DNA from: RGIG2041 sp045578865
GTDB lineage: Bacteria; Bacillota; Clostridia; UBA1381; UMGS1253
Length of the DNA stretch: 64,000 bases
Assembly: GCA_045578865.1 (NCBI GenBank)
Contig: JAZNLB010000017.1
Coordinates: 1-64,000, forward strand
Reading direction: 5' to 3'
Part shown: piece after piece, positions 6,679 through 15,852 of the stretch
Layout: every line of letters begins with the position of its first letter
How positions within the stretch are numbered: position 1 is the stretch's first letter
Notes under the pieces: model-generated
What the model saw: the letters and a program-made list of their open reading frames with translations, nothing else
Databases searched by the model: none
Told to the model about the DNA's origin: nothing
Position numbers and translations under genes: made by a program

Positions 6679-8583
6679 TTACTTACGCTTCTTCCACAAG
6701 GAGAACTTGAGTACCGACAAAATTACGAGCGCAAACACCACAAGACCGCCGATGTTCATAAATGCCGGCGAGAGTGCAAGCTTTCCGGAAAGGTCGATAA
6801 CTTCGCCAACTCCGAATACAGCAAGAACAGCAAGCAAGATACCTACAAGCCCTTCACCTGCAATCATGCCGGAGCAGAAAAGTACGCCGTCATTCGTAAT
6901 AACGCTCTTCTCTTCTTCCGACTTTTTCATCTTATCCATTGCCAAGCGCAACAGACCACCAACCATAATGCAAGCATTAAGTTGTACCGGCAGATATACA
7001 CCGATTGCAAACGGAAGTACGGGAATACCAATCAGTTCTACCACGATTGCAATACATACACCCACAAACACCAAAGACCACGGCAAGTTGCCTTCCATAA
7101 CGCCTTCAATGATAAGTTTCATAAGTGTAGCCTGTGGTGCTGCAAGTTCGTCACTACCAAAGCCCCAAGCAGCGTCGAGCAGATAAAGTGTACCGCCGAT
7201 AGCAACCGCCGCTGCTACAACACCGATGATTTCACCAGTCTGCTGCTTTTTCGGGGTTGCACCAAGCAGGAATCCTGTCTTTAGGTCTTGCGATGTATCG
7301 CCTGCGATTGCAGATACAATACAGATAATCGAACCGATGGCAATCGCACTTTGCATACCATTTGCGCCAGCCATGCCCGTAAACTTCAAGATGAGCGTTG
7401 TAATCAGCAAGGTTGCAATCGCCATGCCGGAAACCGGATTGTTACTGCTGCCGACCAAACCAACCATTCTCGAAGATACGGTTGCAAAAAAGAAGCCGAA
7501 AATAACTACAATAACTGCGCCGATAAGTGTTACCGGAATTGCCGGAACAAGCCATACAAGCAAAGTCAGAATTGCAATAGAAATCAGTACAACCTTGAAA
7601 CTTAAGTCCTGTTCTGTTCGCAAATTGGAACCGCCCTTTGTACCTGCTACGCTCTTCATCGCACCTGCAAAAGTCCTTACAATCAGCGGAAGCGACTTAA
7701 TCAAACTGATGATACCGCCTGCTGCAAGCGCACCCGCACCGATGTAACGCACATAAGTACCCCAAAGCGCACCTGCACCGCCTTCAGCAAACAATGTACC
7801 AATCGGGGCTGCGCCCGGTGCCAGTGTTGTATCTGCACCGAAGAGCATCATCAGCGGAATCATTACCATCCAGGAAAGCACGCCGCCGGCAAACATATAC
7901 GAAGAAATCCTTGCACCGCAGATGTAACCTACGCTCATAACCGCCGGATAAATCTGCGTACCAATCGTGCCGGCAAAACCCTTAAATGTATAGGAAACTT
8001 CGCCTGCAACGAGTTTTAAACCATCAATAATAAACTTAAACACAGCGGCAAAACCCATCCCTGCAAATACGGTAGATGCCTTTGCGCCACCTTCCTCACC
8101 TGCCAAAAGCACTTCTGCACATGCCGTACCTTCCGGATATGGCAAAATTCCATGTTCTTTTACAATCAGCGCATTACGAAGCGGCACCATAAAGAATACG
8201 CCCAAAAGACCGCCCAAAAGCGCAATCAGCGTAATGCTGATGATGTCAGGCTTGTCCATTGTTCCCTCTGCCGCCCACAAAAACAATGCAGGCAATGTAA
8301 AAATTGCGCCGGCCGCCAAAGACTCGCCTGCGGAACCGACGGTCTGCACGATGTTGCTTTCCAAAATCGAATTTTTACGCATAATTACACGGATAACACC
8401 CATCGCAATTACGGCTGCCGGAATGGATGCCGAAACCGTCATACCGACTCTGAGACCGAGATATGCATTCGCCGCACCGAAAATGACCGAAAGAAGAATA
8501 CCCATAATAATGGATGCCACCGTAATTTCCGGTGTTACCTTCTCTGCCGGAATATACGGCTTGAAGTTTTGATTGTTGTTCAT
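6679..8583 (-). CDS. OPT-family oligopeptide (or metal-chelate) transporter
   Basis: Proton-coupled inner-membrane transporter of the OPT family, which take up oligopeptides or metal-nicotianamine-type complexes. The 634-residue chain is highly hydrophobic with about 15 membrane segments and bears family motifs such as NAYLGLRVGMTVSASIPAAV (about residues 39-58), NIVQTVGSAGESLAAGAIF and GILPYPEGTACAEVL. The ATG follows a CGGAG SD. It is followed at once by the PqqD-like gene. Substrate cannot be told from sequence; a dipeptidase gene immediately upstream makes peptide use plausible. Confidence 0.88.
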   Translation of the reverse strand: MNNNQNFKPYIPAEKVTPEITVASIIMGILLSVIFGAANAYLGLRVGMTVSASIPAAVIAMGVIRVIMRKNSILESNIVQTVGSAGESLAAGAIFTLPALFLWAAEGTMDKPDIISITLIALLGGLLGVFFMVPLRNALIVKEHGILPYPEGTACAEVLLAGEEGGAKASTVFAGMGFAAVFKFIIDGLKLVAGEVSYTFKGFAGTIGTQIYPAVMSVGYICGARISSYMFAGGVLSWMVMIPLMMLFGADTTLAPGAAPIGTLFAEGGAGALWGTYVRYIGAGALAAGGIISLIKSLPLIVRTFAGAMKSVAGTKGGSNLRTEQDLSFKVVLISIAILTLLVWLVPAIPVTLIGAVIVVIFGFFFATVSSRMVGLVGSSNNPVSGMAIATLLITTLILKFTGMAGANGMQSAIAIGSIICIVSAIAGDTSQDLKTGFLLGATPKKQQTGEIIGVVAAAVAIGGTLYLLDAAWGFGSDELAAPQATLMKLIIEGVMEGNLPWSLVFVGVCIAIVVELIGIPVLPFAIGVYLPVQLNACIMVGGLLRLAMDKMKKSEEEKSVITNDGVLFCSGMIAGEGLVGILLAVLAVFGVGEVIDLSGKLALSPAFMNIGGLVVFALVILSVLKFSLWKKRK

Positions 8584-8626
8584 ACTAAGCTCCGTTCTGC
8601 CGCGAACTGCGGCTGTTTGATTCGAC

Positions 8627-8765
8627 TTATTATACCATAAGTAAAAATGCTTGCTTGCAAGGGCATTTTTACGCAGCCGTCAATATTACAGAATGTACGA
8701 AGTACATTAGCGACGAAGTCGTAAAGGCTTGCAAGGCAAGGCTTGCTGTATTTATTATACCATAA
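8627..8765. repeat. palindrome-rich element bounded by two copies of a promoter-like 14-mer
   Basis: The 14-mer TTATTATACCATAA occurs at 8627-8640 and 8752-8765. On the minus strand each reads as an extended -10 (TGGTATAAT) pointing toward the OPT gene. Between them lie a GTAAAAATGC / GCATTTTTAC inverted repeat (8641-8672), a perfect AATGTAC-GAA-GTACATT hairpin (8692-8708) and a CGAC-GAA-GTCG hairpin (8711-8721), then several TTGCAAG/CTTGC motifs. It looks like a small dispersed palindromic element that brings a promoter. The nearer copy is the best promoter candidate for the OPT gene. Confidence 0.55.
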
Positions 8766-8786
8766 ATCGGCATGGCTTGTAAACCT

Positions 8787-10229
8787 TTATTTACACGCCG
8801 CCAAAATATGTTTTACCAGTTCAAATGTCTGCGCCGTTGACGAAATACTGAGCCGCTCATTCACCGTATGCACATCAAAAAGTGCCGGTCCGATGGCGAT
8901 ACAATCCAAATCCGCAATCTTTGAGGCAAATACGCCGCATTCTAAGCCTGCGTGAATTGCCTCCACCTTTGCCTCTGCGCCGCACATATCATAGTAACAA
9001 TTCTTATAAAGCTCGCGCAAATCCGAGTCCGCTCTGTACTCCCACGGTGGATAATGCCCGTCCGTTTTTGTTTTGCAGCCAAATACTTTTGCAAGCGCAA
9101 GCAGTCTCTTTTCCAGAAAATCCAATGCAGACTGTTTGTTCGAACGCAAGGTAAACAAAAATTTTAGTGCCGCAGACTCCGTATTTAAAACACCCAAGTT
9201 CAGCGAAGTTTCCACCAGCCCCTCGATATTTGCACTCATCGTCTGCACACCATTGGGAGCGCACAACAAAAGCGATATCAGCGCATCGCTCGCCTGCGCC
9301 GGCAAAATATCAAATTCGCCGACTTGTCCAACCTGTACCGAAAGTTTCGCCTGTGGCTCGGCATCTGCAATTTCCTTGCAAATCATATCCATGCAGTATT
9401 GTAGTTTCGGCGCAAACACCTGCGGACTTTCCACCACAAGCTCTGCCGTACACGACAGTGGAATCGCATTGCCCTTCTCTCCGCCATCTATGCGGATAAG
9501 CCTGAAATCAGCAACGGATTTCGCTTCACTTAATATCCTACCCATCAAGATGTCCGCATTCACGCGTCCTTTATGAATTTCAATGCCGGAATGTCCGCCA
9601 ATCAGCCCGCAAACACACACCGTTATGTGCGTGCCGCGCACGCGCTCGCGCACAAACGGCATCGTCATATGAAAATTACTGCCGCCGGCACACGATACCG
9701 TTACACAGCCCGGTTCTTCGGCATCAATGTTAATCATTTTCTTTCCAGTTAACCGTTTAGCATCCAGCGCCATAGCGCCATACATACCCGTTTCTTCATC
9801 CGTAGTAAACAGTGCCTCAATCGGCGGATGCGCCAAATCATCACTTTCCAGAATTGCCAGCACCATGGCAACAGCAATTCCGTTGTCAGCACCAAGCGTT
9901 GTGCCCTTTGCCCTTACAAAATCACCATCAACATATGGGCAAATCCCGTCTTTTTCAAAGTCAATTTCACTCTCCGGTGTTTTTTGGCACACCATGTCCA
10001 AATGTCCCTGTAAAATCACAGGCGTAGCATTTTCGTAGCCCGGTGTTGCATTTTTATAAATAATCACATTGTTTGCGCTGTCGCGCACTGCTTTCAGACC
10101 ATGTATTCTTGCAAAATCCAGACAGTAGGTGCTGATTTTATCCATATCGCCCGATCCGTGCGGAATCGAACAGATTTCTTCGAAATATTTAAATACACTC
10201 TTCGGTTCAAGCGCCGACAAAATTTTCAT
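8787..10229 (-). CDS. pepD: aminoacyl-histidine dipeptidase (M20 family, PepD-like)
   Basis: Zinc-dependent cytosolic peptidase that splits Xaa-His and other dipeptides. Of 480 residues, the metal-site segments VILQGHLDMVCQ (about 72-83), TLGADNGIAVAM and TTDEETGMYGA are clear, and a dimerisation domain interrupts the catalytic one (from about residue 200). The ATG is chosen because AGGAGG lies 8 bases upstream; a 10-codon upstream extension is not supported. It neighbours the OPT peptide transporter, so uptake followed by hydrolysis is a plausible pairing. Confidence 0.92.
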   Translation of the reverse strand: MKILSALEPKSVFKYFEEICSIPHGSGDMDKISTYCLDFARIHGLKAVRDSANNVIIYKNATPGYENATPVILQGHLDMVCQKTPESEIDFEKDGICPYVDGDFVRAKGTTLGADNGIAVAMVLAILESDDLAHPPIEALFTTDEETGMYGAMALDAKRLTGKKMINIDAEEPGCVTVSCAGGSNFHMTMPFVRERVRGTHITVCVCGLIGGHSGIEIHKGRVNADILMGRILSEAKSVADFRLIRIDGGEKGNAIPLSCTAELVVESPQVFAPKLQYCMDMICKEIADAEPQAKLSVQVGQVGEFDILPAQASDALISLLLCAPNGVQTMSANIEGLVETSLNLGVLNTESAALKFLFTLRSNKQSALDFLEKRLLALAKVFGCKTKTDGHYPPWEYRADSDLRELYKNCYYDMCGAEAKVEAIHAGLECGVFASKIADLDCIAIGPALFDVHTVNERLSISSTAQTFELVKHILAACK

Positions 10230-10268
10230 AATTTTCGCCTCCTGTTGTAGTATAACCAATACCTACAC

Positions 10269-10297
10269 ATTATAATGGAAAACACTCGAAAAAGCAA
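10269..10297 (-). promoter_or_regulatory. sigma-A promoter of pepD
   Basis: Minus-strand -35 TTGCTT (10292-10297), 17-base spacer, -10 TATAAT (10269-10274), about 40 bases before the pepD ATG. Confidence 0.7.
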
Positions 10298-10303
10298 TAA
10301 AAA

Positions 10304-10327
10304 AAGACGGAAGCCGCCTTCCGTCTT
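10304..10327 (-). terminator. intrinsic terminator of the first MATE gene
   Basis: Ten-bp stem AAGACGGAAG / CTTCCGTCTT with loop CCGC, followed on the minus strand by a T-run, five bases past the MATE stop. Confidence 0.85.
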
Positions 10328-10332
10328 ATAAA

Positions 10333-11697
10333 TTATTCTTGCTCTCTGAGCTTTTTCATCGCACGCGGTTTAACAACAGCAAGCGTAATTATATGGCAAA
10401 TGATAACGAAAGCCCATGAAATCGGCCATGCGACAAACAGCATCTCTTCCGTTCTGTACAGCGGCAATACAAACAGCACCCACATCATTCGTACACCGCA
10501 GGTGCCTAAAAAACTGGTAATTGCCGTTATCGTAGAAGCGCCGAGACCACGGATGCCGCCCGTCAGACATTCCATTATACCAACCAGAAAATACAGCGCC
10601 GTTGTCCACCACAGGCGAATAACACCGATTTCAATCGCCGCCGGAGAATCCGTAATATAAATACCCAAAAGCGGACGAGCAAACAAGATGCTCAGACCGC
10701 CAAGCAGCAAACCCGTAATAACCGCACAAATCAACGGAATAAATATTGTCGCATTGATGCGCTTTTCTTTTTTTGCGCCATAGTTCTGACTTACCCCTGT
10801 CAATGCCGCCTGATTAAACGCGCTCATCGACACATAAACAAAACCTTCAATATTTCCTGCCGCAGTCGAGCCGACAATCGTAACAGCGCCAAAGGAATTT
10901 ACCGCTGCCTGTATCACTGAATTGGACAACGAAAAAAACGAAGACTGCACACCTGCCGGCAAACCTACTTTCAAAATATCTACGAGCGAAGCTTTATAAA
11001 TTCTCAAAGAACGGATGTCCAAGCGGTATGCGCCCTCCGAACGCATCAGCGTCATTAAAACTGCCGCTGCCGACAAATAGTTTGCCGTAATTGTCGCAAC
11101 TGCGACACCGGCAACATTCATATGAAAGCCAATGACCAAAACCAGATTTAAAACAACATTTACTACGCCGGTTGCCGCCAAAATATAAAGCGGTCTTTTC
11201 GTATCGCCGACTGCACGCAGGACAGATGCACCAAAGTTGTAAATAAGCGATGCCGGCACACCGATAAATGTAATACGCATATACAACACTGCGCCCTCAA
11301 GCACTGTACCTTCCGGTGTACCCATTATAACCAAAAGCGGGCGGGCAAATACAAAGCCCAAAACACCTGCAAATACACCGACAATTACCGAAAGCATCAT
11401 GGATGTATGTACGACCTTGTGCATGCCGCTGACATCCCGCGCACCAAAACAACGCGATACCGCAACACTCGCACCAAGCGAAAACCCGATAAATATATTG
11501 ATAAGCAGCGCGGATATTGAACCGGTTGCGCCCACCGCCGCCATTGCATTTGAACCTGCAAAACGACTAACAACAATCAAATCCGCCGCATTGTACAAAA
11601 GCTGCAAAACACTTGATAAAATCAAAGGAATCGCAAACAAAAGTACATTTTTCAGCACAGACCCATTACACATATCCAATTCATATTTTCCAGCCAT
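10333..11697 (-). CDS. MATE-family efflux transporter
   Basis: A 454-residue inner-membrane protein of the MATE (multidrug and toxin extrusion, NorM/DinF-like) family, which exports cationic compounds by Na+ or H+ exchange. About 12 membrane segments are visible. The repeat halves each begin with the family pattern (first half PLILSSVLQLLYNAADLIVV; second half LPAGVQSSFFSLSNSVIQ). The SD GGAGAGGG precedes ATG. It appears as a single-gene unit with its own terminator. Substrate unknown. Confidence 0.9.
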   Translation of the reverse strand: MAGKYELDMCNGSVLKNVLLFAIPLILSSVLQLLYNAADLIVVSRFAGSNAMAAVGATGSISALLINIFIGFSLGASVAVSRCFGARDVSGMHKVVHTSMMLSVIVGVFAGVLGFVFARPLLVIMGTPEGTVLEGAVLYMRITFIGVPASLIYNFGASVLRAVGDTKRPLYILAATGVVNVVLNLVLVIGFHMNVAGVAVATITANYLSAAAVLMTLMRSEGAYRLDIRSLRIYKASLVDILKVGLPAGVQSSFFSLSNSVIQAAVNSFGAVTIVGSTAAGNIEGFVYVSMSAFNQAALTGVSQNYGAKKEKRINATIFIPLICAVITGLLLGGLSILFARPLLGIYITDSPAAIEIGVIRLWWTTALYFLVGIMECLTGGIRGLGASTITAITSFLGTCGVRMMWVLFVLPLYRTEEMLFVAWPISWAFVIICHIITLAVVKPRAMKKLREQE

Positions 11698-11797
11698 AAC
11701 AATCCCTCTCCAGTTTTCGATGCAGTTTCATCTTCATTGTAACATAGGCTAATTTATTTTCAAAGTAATCTTTAATCCTCTTATATGTGCCAATCTA

Positions 11798-13054
11798 TCA
11801 TTTGGTTTCTATATCAATATAGTGAGCATCCAATTTAGAATATACGATTTTCTGACTTTTATATAGTCCGAAGCAACCGGAGAGCAGATAACTTACCGCA
11901 CACACCAACGCAAACAGTAAAATATTTTCGCCGCCAAATACCTCCAGCGCAAGCATTGTCGATGCAATCGGACAGTTGACCACACCGCAAAATACACCGA
12001 CAAAACCGATCGCCGCCGCAAAACCGGCGTCCAAGCCCAAAAGTGGTCCAAGCACACAACCAAAGGTCGAACCGATAAAGAATGCCGGCACGATTTCGCC
12101 ACCCTTAAACCCTGCGGCAATGGTAATCGCTGTAAAAATAATCTTGAGCGCAAACGCTTCCCAATTTGCCTGACCGCTGATGGCTCTTGTAATCACATCC
12201 ATGCCTGCACCGTTGTAATCACGCGTGCCGAGCAAAAGCGTTAATCCCACAATAACGACTGCGCCGACAACCGCACGCAAGTACTTGTTTATAAAAGTTT
12301 TTTCCATAAAATGCTCACAATATTGAATGGCATTGCAAAACAAAATACTTACTAAGGCGCATGCTGCTGCCACTGCAATCACATAGACAACATCCAATGC
12401 GCCCACATTCAAAAGCACAACGCCATCAAAATGCACGGGATGCAGCCCAAATGCCTTCGCAATCCCTGCACCCACCATTGCGGAAAGCAGACACGGCAAC
12501 AAAGCTGCATAGTGCATCACGCCAACACACACGACCTCAATGGAGAAAATTGCCGCTGTAAGCGGTGTGCCGAACAGCGCAGCAAAGACTGCGCTCATGC
12601 CTGCCATCACGACAATGTGCATATCGCTTACATTCAGGCGCACCATTTTGCCTACATTATAGCCGATGCTGCCGCCAAGTTGCAACGCCGCACCTTCACG
12701 GCCGGCCGAACCGCCAAACAAATGCGTAAGCACCGTACTTACAAAAATCAGCGGTGCCATCACAAGCGGTACTTTTTCCTCACTCGTTACCGCCAGAAGT
12801 ACGCGGTTGGTGTCCAATCTGCCCTGCTTTTTGAAAACATCATAAATACCGGCAATCACCAAGCCGCCAAGCGGCAGACAAAATAAAATCCAGAAATATT
12901 GCATGCGAAGTTCAGTCGCGTAATCAATCGTGAGATGAAATACACTCCCGATACATCCGCCGATACTGCCGACCAATGTTGCAACCAATATCCATTTTAA
13001 AAAGGTTTTTAAATAGTCCCAGGAGAACTTTAAGTTGTTTTTTATATTATCCAT
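11798..13054 (-). CDS. ClC-family chloride channel or Cl-/H+ (F-) antiporter
   Basis: A 418-residue membrane protein of the ClC family. The selectivity-filter region GGSAGREGAALQLGGSIGYN (about residues 98-117) matches the GREGP motif in altered form (GREGA), and GFKGGEIVPAFFIGSTFGC (about 310-328) matches the GGxFxP region with GEIVP. The start at the MDNIKNN methionine has an AAGAAGG SD; an upstream in-frame ATG lies inside a hairpin stem. It follows the antiporter gene with only that hairpin between, so it may be read through from it. Channel versus exchanger is not settled. Confidence 0.85.
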   Translation of the reverse strand: MDNIKNNLKFSWDYLKTFLKWILVATLVGSIGGCIGSVFHLTIDYATELRMQYFWILFCLPLGGLVIAGIYDVFKKQGRLDTNRVLLAVTSEEKVPLVMAPLIFVSTVLTHLFGGSAGREGAALQLGGSIGYNVGKMVRLNVSDMHIVVMAGMSAVFAALFGTPLTAAIFSIEVVCVGVMHYAALLPCLLSAMVGAGIAKAFGLHPVHFDGVVLLNVGALDVVYVIAVAAACALVSILFCNAIQYCEHFMEKTFINKYLRAVVGAVVIVGLTLLLGTRDYNGAGMDVITRAISGQANWEAFALKIIFTAITIAAGFKGGEIVPAFFIGSTFGCVLGPLLGLDAGFAAAIGFVGVFCGVVNCPIASTMLALEVFGGENILLFALVCAVSYLLSGCFGLYKSQKIVYSKLDAHYIDIETK

Positions 13055-13074
13055 GTTAAAGCCTTCTTTCAAGG

Positions 13075-13106
13075 AAAAGCCGAACATCCTCCGATGTTCG
13101 GCTTTT
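13075..13106 (-). terminator. intercistronic hairpin between antiporter and ClC genes
   Basis: Perfect 14-bp stem AAAAGCCGAACATC / GATGTTCGGCTTTT with loop CTCC. On the minus strand only four T follow. It lies 2 bases past the antiporter stop and 20 before the ClC start, leaving no room for a separate promoter, so it may be a leaky terminator. Confidence 0.75.
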
Positions 13107-13108
13107 AA

Positions 13109-14410
13109 TCAGTTGTTTTTCTTGCTTTCTGCTTCTGCCAGTTTTGTCTGACGGCGCATCTTCACTTCGTCGCTCATCGGCACAATATCCCCTGCTGCCT
13201 GCAATGCCATACGAGTAAACAACGGGCCAAACAATTCGTAAATCAAAACTGCAAACAAAGTAATGTTTCGAATCAAAGCGCCACCTTCCGGCCATACAGC
13301 CGCTGCAATTGTGCACATACCGAGTGCCACACCTGCCTGCGGCAAAAGTGTGATGCCGAGATATTTGCAAATTTCCGGGCTGCACTTAGTCATCTTTGCA
13401 CTTACATATGTACCAAAGTACTTACCAAGCGAGCGGAAGACAATATAAACCAAACCGATGACCACGATTGCCCAATCGGCAAATACATTGAGTTCCAATT
13501 CAGCACCGCTGATTACAAAAAACAGTGCCAAAAGCGGAGAGGTCCATTTCTCGCTTTTCTCCATAATGTCGTGCGATAACGGACAGGCATTGCAAAATAC
13601 CGTACCGAGCATCATGCATACGAGCAAAGAAGAGAAGCCTACATGCACCGGACCGATATTAAATTTAACCATCGAAAGTGCTACAGTAACAAACACAAAC
13701 GCGATAGACATATTCAGTCTGTTTGTATTGGAATTAAACAGTTTTTCAATCTGCGTAAGTATCCAGCCCATAATCGCACCGAGTACTAAAGAAGCCACAA
13801 TTTCCACAAGCGGATTTACCAAAATGGACACCATATCCACCTGCCCGCTGGTGAGTGTTTTCGCAATACCGAAGGAAACGGCAAATACAATCAAACCAAC
13901 CGCATCATCCAATGCAACGATTGGCAAAAGCAAATCCGTAAGTTTTCCTTTTGCCTTATACTGACGAACAACCATCAATGTCGCCGCCGGTGCAGTTGCC
14001 GTCGCGATTGCGCCAAGGGTAATCAGTTGCGGTACGCTAAGCACCTCCGGCATGAAAATATGTACAAGATACAAAGCAACATCCACAAATAAGGTTGCGA
14101 CCAATGCCTGAAAAATGCCGATTACAAAGGCTTGCTTACCAATTTTCTTTAAATCCTCCATGCGAAATTCGCTGCCGATGGAAAATGCGATAAAGCCAAG
14201 CGCCACATCGGAAACCAGCCCGAGCGCATGCACTGCATCGGCATTTTCAAAGCCGAGACCGGAAATCCCGAGTTGACCTAAGCAATACGGACCGATTAAA
14301 ACGCCGGCAATCAAATATGCCGTTACACTCGGCAATTTCAGCGGCTTGAACAGTCTTGTCATCAAAAGGCCGCCCAAAAGCGCAATGGAAACAGATAATA
14401 ATGTACTCAT
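13109..14410 (-). CDS. cation:proton antiporter (CPA family)
   Basis: A 433-residue Na+(K+)/H+ exchanger-type membrane protein with about 12-13 segments. The N-terminus (MTRLFKPLKLPSVTAYLIAG then LIGPY) and the IGSEFRMEDLKK loop are typical of CPA2/KefB-like exchangers. The ion-site helix ATATAPAATLMV (about 150-161) and a later VALDDAVGLIVFA pair are present. No C-terminal TrkA-N domain follows; the chain ends in a short charged tail. The start ATG follows AGGAGG; an upstream 45-codon extension covers the promoter and is rejected. Confidence 0.88.
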   Translation of the reverse strand: MSTLLSVSIALLGGLLMTRLFKPLKLPSVTAYLIAGVLIGPYCLGQLGISGLGFENADAVHALGLVSDVALGFIAFSIGSEFRMEDLKKIGKQAFVIGIFQALVATLFVDVALYLVHIFMPEVLSVPQLITLGAIATATAPAATLMVVRQYKAKGKLTDLLLPIVALDDAVGLIVFAVSFGIAKTLTSGQVDMVSILVNPLVEIVASLVLGAIMGWILTQIEKLFNSNTNRLNMSIAFVFVTVALSMVKFNIGPVHVGFSSLLVCMMLGTVFCNACPLSHDIMEKSEKWTSPLLALFFVISGAELELNVFADWAIVVIGLVYIVFRSLGKYFGTYVSAKMTKCSPEICKYLGITLLPQAGVALGMCTIAAAVWPEGGALIRNITLFAVLIYELFGPLFTRMALQAAGDIVPMSDEVKMRRQTKLAEAESKKNN

Positions 14411-14474
14411 GTATATTTCCTCCTCTTTAAAAAAGAGCTCATACTTATAATATGCATTAAAACGCACAAGGCTT

Positions 14475-14502
14475 ATTATATCACCATTTTCCCAAATGTC
14501 AA
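14475..14502 (-). promoter_or_regulatory. sigma-A promoter of the antiporter (and ClC) genes
   Basis: Minus-strand -35 TTGACA (14497-14502), 16-base spacer, -10 TATAAT (14475-14480). Confidence 0.75.
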
Positions 14503-14521
14503 CATTTTTCCCCAAGAAAAA

Positions 14522-14550
14522 AGGCAATGAAAATCCAGTCTTCATTGCCT
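14522..14550 (-). terminator. intrinsic terminator of the yeiH-like gene
   Basis: Stem AGGCAATGAA / TTCATTGCCT (10 bp), nine-base loop, minus-strand tail TTTTTTC. It lies 60 bases beyond the yeiH-like stop. Confidence 0.75.
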
Positions 14551-14610
14551 GTGTTTTTATATCTTTTGCCTCAATTCTTGCAAATCACCCGGATATCGAA
14601 GCGCATCGGC

Positions 14611-15633
14611 TTAAACCAGTCCCATACACCATTCAACCCCAATGGCTACGATAACCACCAATGCCGAAATGATAAATCCATGCAACATAGGCGCAATGCC
14701 GGATTTTTTAACATCGCCAAAATTGGTCGAAAGACCAATAGCGGCAAGCGCAGACACCATCAAAAATTTGCTGATGCTCTTTGCCACGGCAGATACGGCA
14801 GTTGGGATGTAACCTAAACTGTTTAAGCCTGCAAGCGCAAGAAAACCGACAATAAACCATGGAAACAGAGACATAATGTTGGTTTTTTTACCGCTTTCAG
14901 CCATACCGACTTTGCGCTTGAGACGCAAATTGACAAAGGTAAATACCAACACGGTCGGAATGATGGAAAGTGTGCGCGTAAGTTTTACCATCGTAGCAAA
15001 ATCGCCGGCGGCTTCGCTGTATGCATAGCCCGCAGCAACCACGCTGGAGGTATCATTCACCGCCGTACCTGCCCAGAGTCCATACGCCATATCGGAAAGC
15101 CCCAGCGCACGCCCCATAATGGGGAAGAGTAAAATCATAGCCATATCAAAAAGGAATGTTGCCGAAATGGCGTAGGCAATGTCGCTGTCCTCGGCATCAA
15201 TCACCGGTGCGATAGCTGCAATCGCCGAGCCACCGCAGATGCCCGTGCCCGCAGAAATCAGGTTGGATAGTTTCCAGTTTAAGCCGAGCGCTTTACCAAT
15301 AAAGTAACCGCCGCCGAAACAGGTTAAAAGGGTAAATACCATTACAGCAAGCGAAAGTTTGCCGACAGACAAAATTACCTGCACATTTAAAGATGCGCCC
15401 AAAAGAATGATGGCAAATTTCAGCACTTTTTTCGAAGTAAACTTCACGCCCGGTTTCAGACACGCCGGATGCCATACGGCATTTAAAAACATACCGATAA
15501 ACATTGCGATAACCGATGCACCGATAATGTGAATCGGCAAAAGGCTTTCAAGCCACTTTGCCAATGCGCCGATGACTAATGATAACATAAGTCCGGGCAA
15601 AACTTTAACTATCCATTGTACTGTCTCTTTCAC
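14611..15633 (-). CDS. YeiH/UPF0324 family putative sulfate exporter
   Basis: A 340-residue protein with about ten membrane helices. The family pattern GTGICGGSAIAAIAPVIDA (about residues 125-143) and AGTAVNDTSSVVAAGY (about 188-203) are clear. The start is taken as GTG because AGGGAGGG lies 7 bases upstream; an in-frame ATG 15 codons earlier overlaps the previous gene. The gene starts 13 bases after the small Cys-rich ORF and probably shares its promoter. Members are annotated as putative sulfate exporters, but direct proof of function is thin. Confidence 0.85.
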   Translation of the reverse strand: MKETVQWIVKVLPGLMLSLVIGALAKWLESLLPIHIIGASVIAMFIGMFLNAVWHPACLKPGVKFTSKKVLKFAIILLGASLNVQVILSVGKLSLAVMVFTLLTCFGGGYFIGKALGLNWKLSNLISAGTGICGGSAIAAIAPVIDAEDSDIAYAISATFLFDMAMILLFPIMGRALGLSDMAYGLWAGTAVNDTSSVVAAGYAYSEAAGDFATMVKLTRTLSIIPTVLVFTFVNLRLKRKVGMAESGKKTNIMSLFPWFIVGFLALAGLNSLGYIPTAVSAVAKSISKFLMVSALAAIGLSTNFGDVKKSGIAPMLHGFIISALVVIVAIGVEWCMGLV

Positions 15634-15646
15634 TTTTTTACCCTCC

Positions 15647-15835
15647 CTAATTCTGCTTTTGTACCATTTTATATTCATCGTAGAAACGGTAGTACGGACA
15701 CGACCGACGCGCGCCGAACATACTCACCATTTCATCTTCATCAAAATTTACCAGACAGATATACGCATCCATCTCGTCGTCATAATCGTAATAGGCACAG
15801 GTTTCACACTGCGTAACTTTGTTTTTTTCCGTCAT
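15647..15835 (-). CDS. small Cys-rich protein, DUF6472-like
   Basis: A 62-residue acidic protein with two cysteine pairs' worth of residues: CETCAYYDYDDEMDAYIC at the N-terminus and CPYYRFYDEY near the C-terminus, ending VQKQN. The four Cys suggest a bound metal. It matches my memory of the small clostridial DUF6472 family; function unknown. The ATG with a GGTGAG SD is preferred to an upstream one. It is the first gene of a two-gene unit with the yeiH-like exporter. Confidence 0.7.
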   Translation of the reverse strand: MTEKNKVTQCETCAYYDYDDEMDAYICLVNFDEDEMVSMFGARRSCPYYRFYDEYKMVQKQN

Positions 15836-15852
15836 TTTTCTCACCAGGTAGT

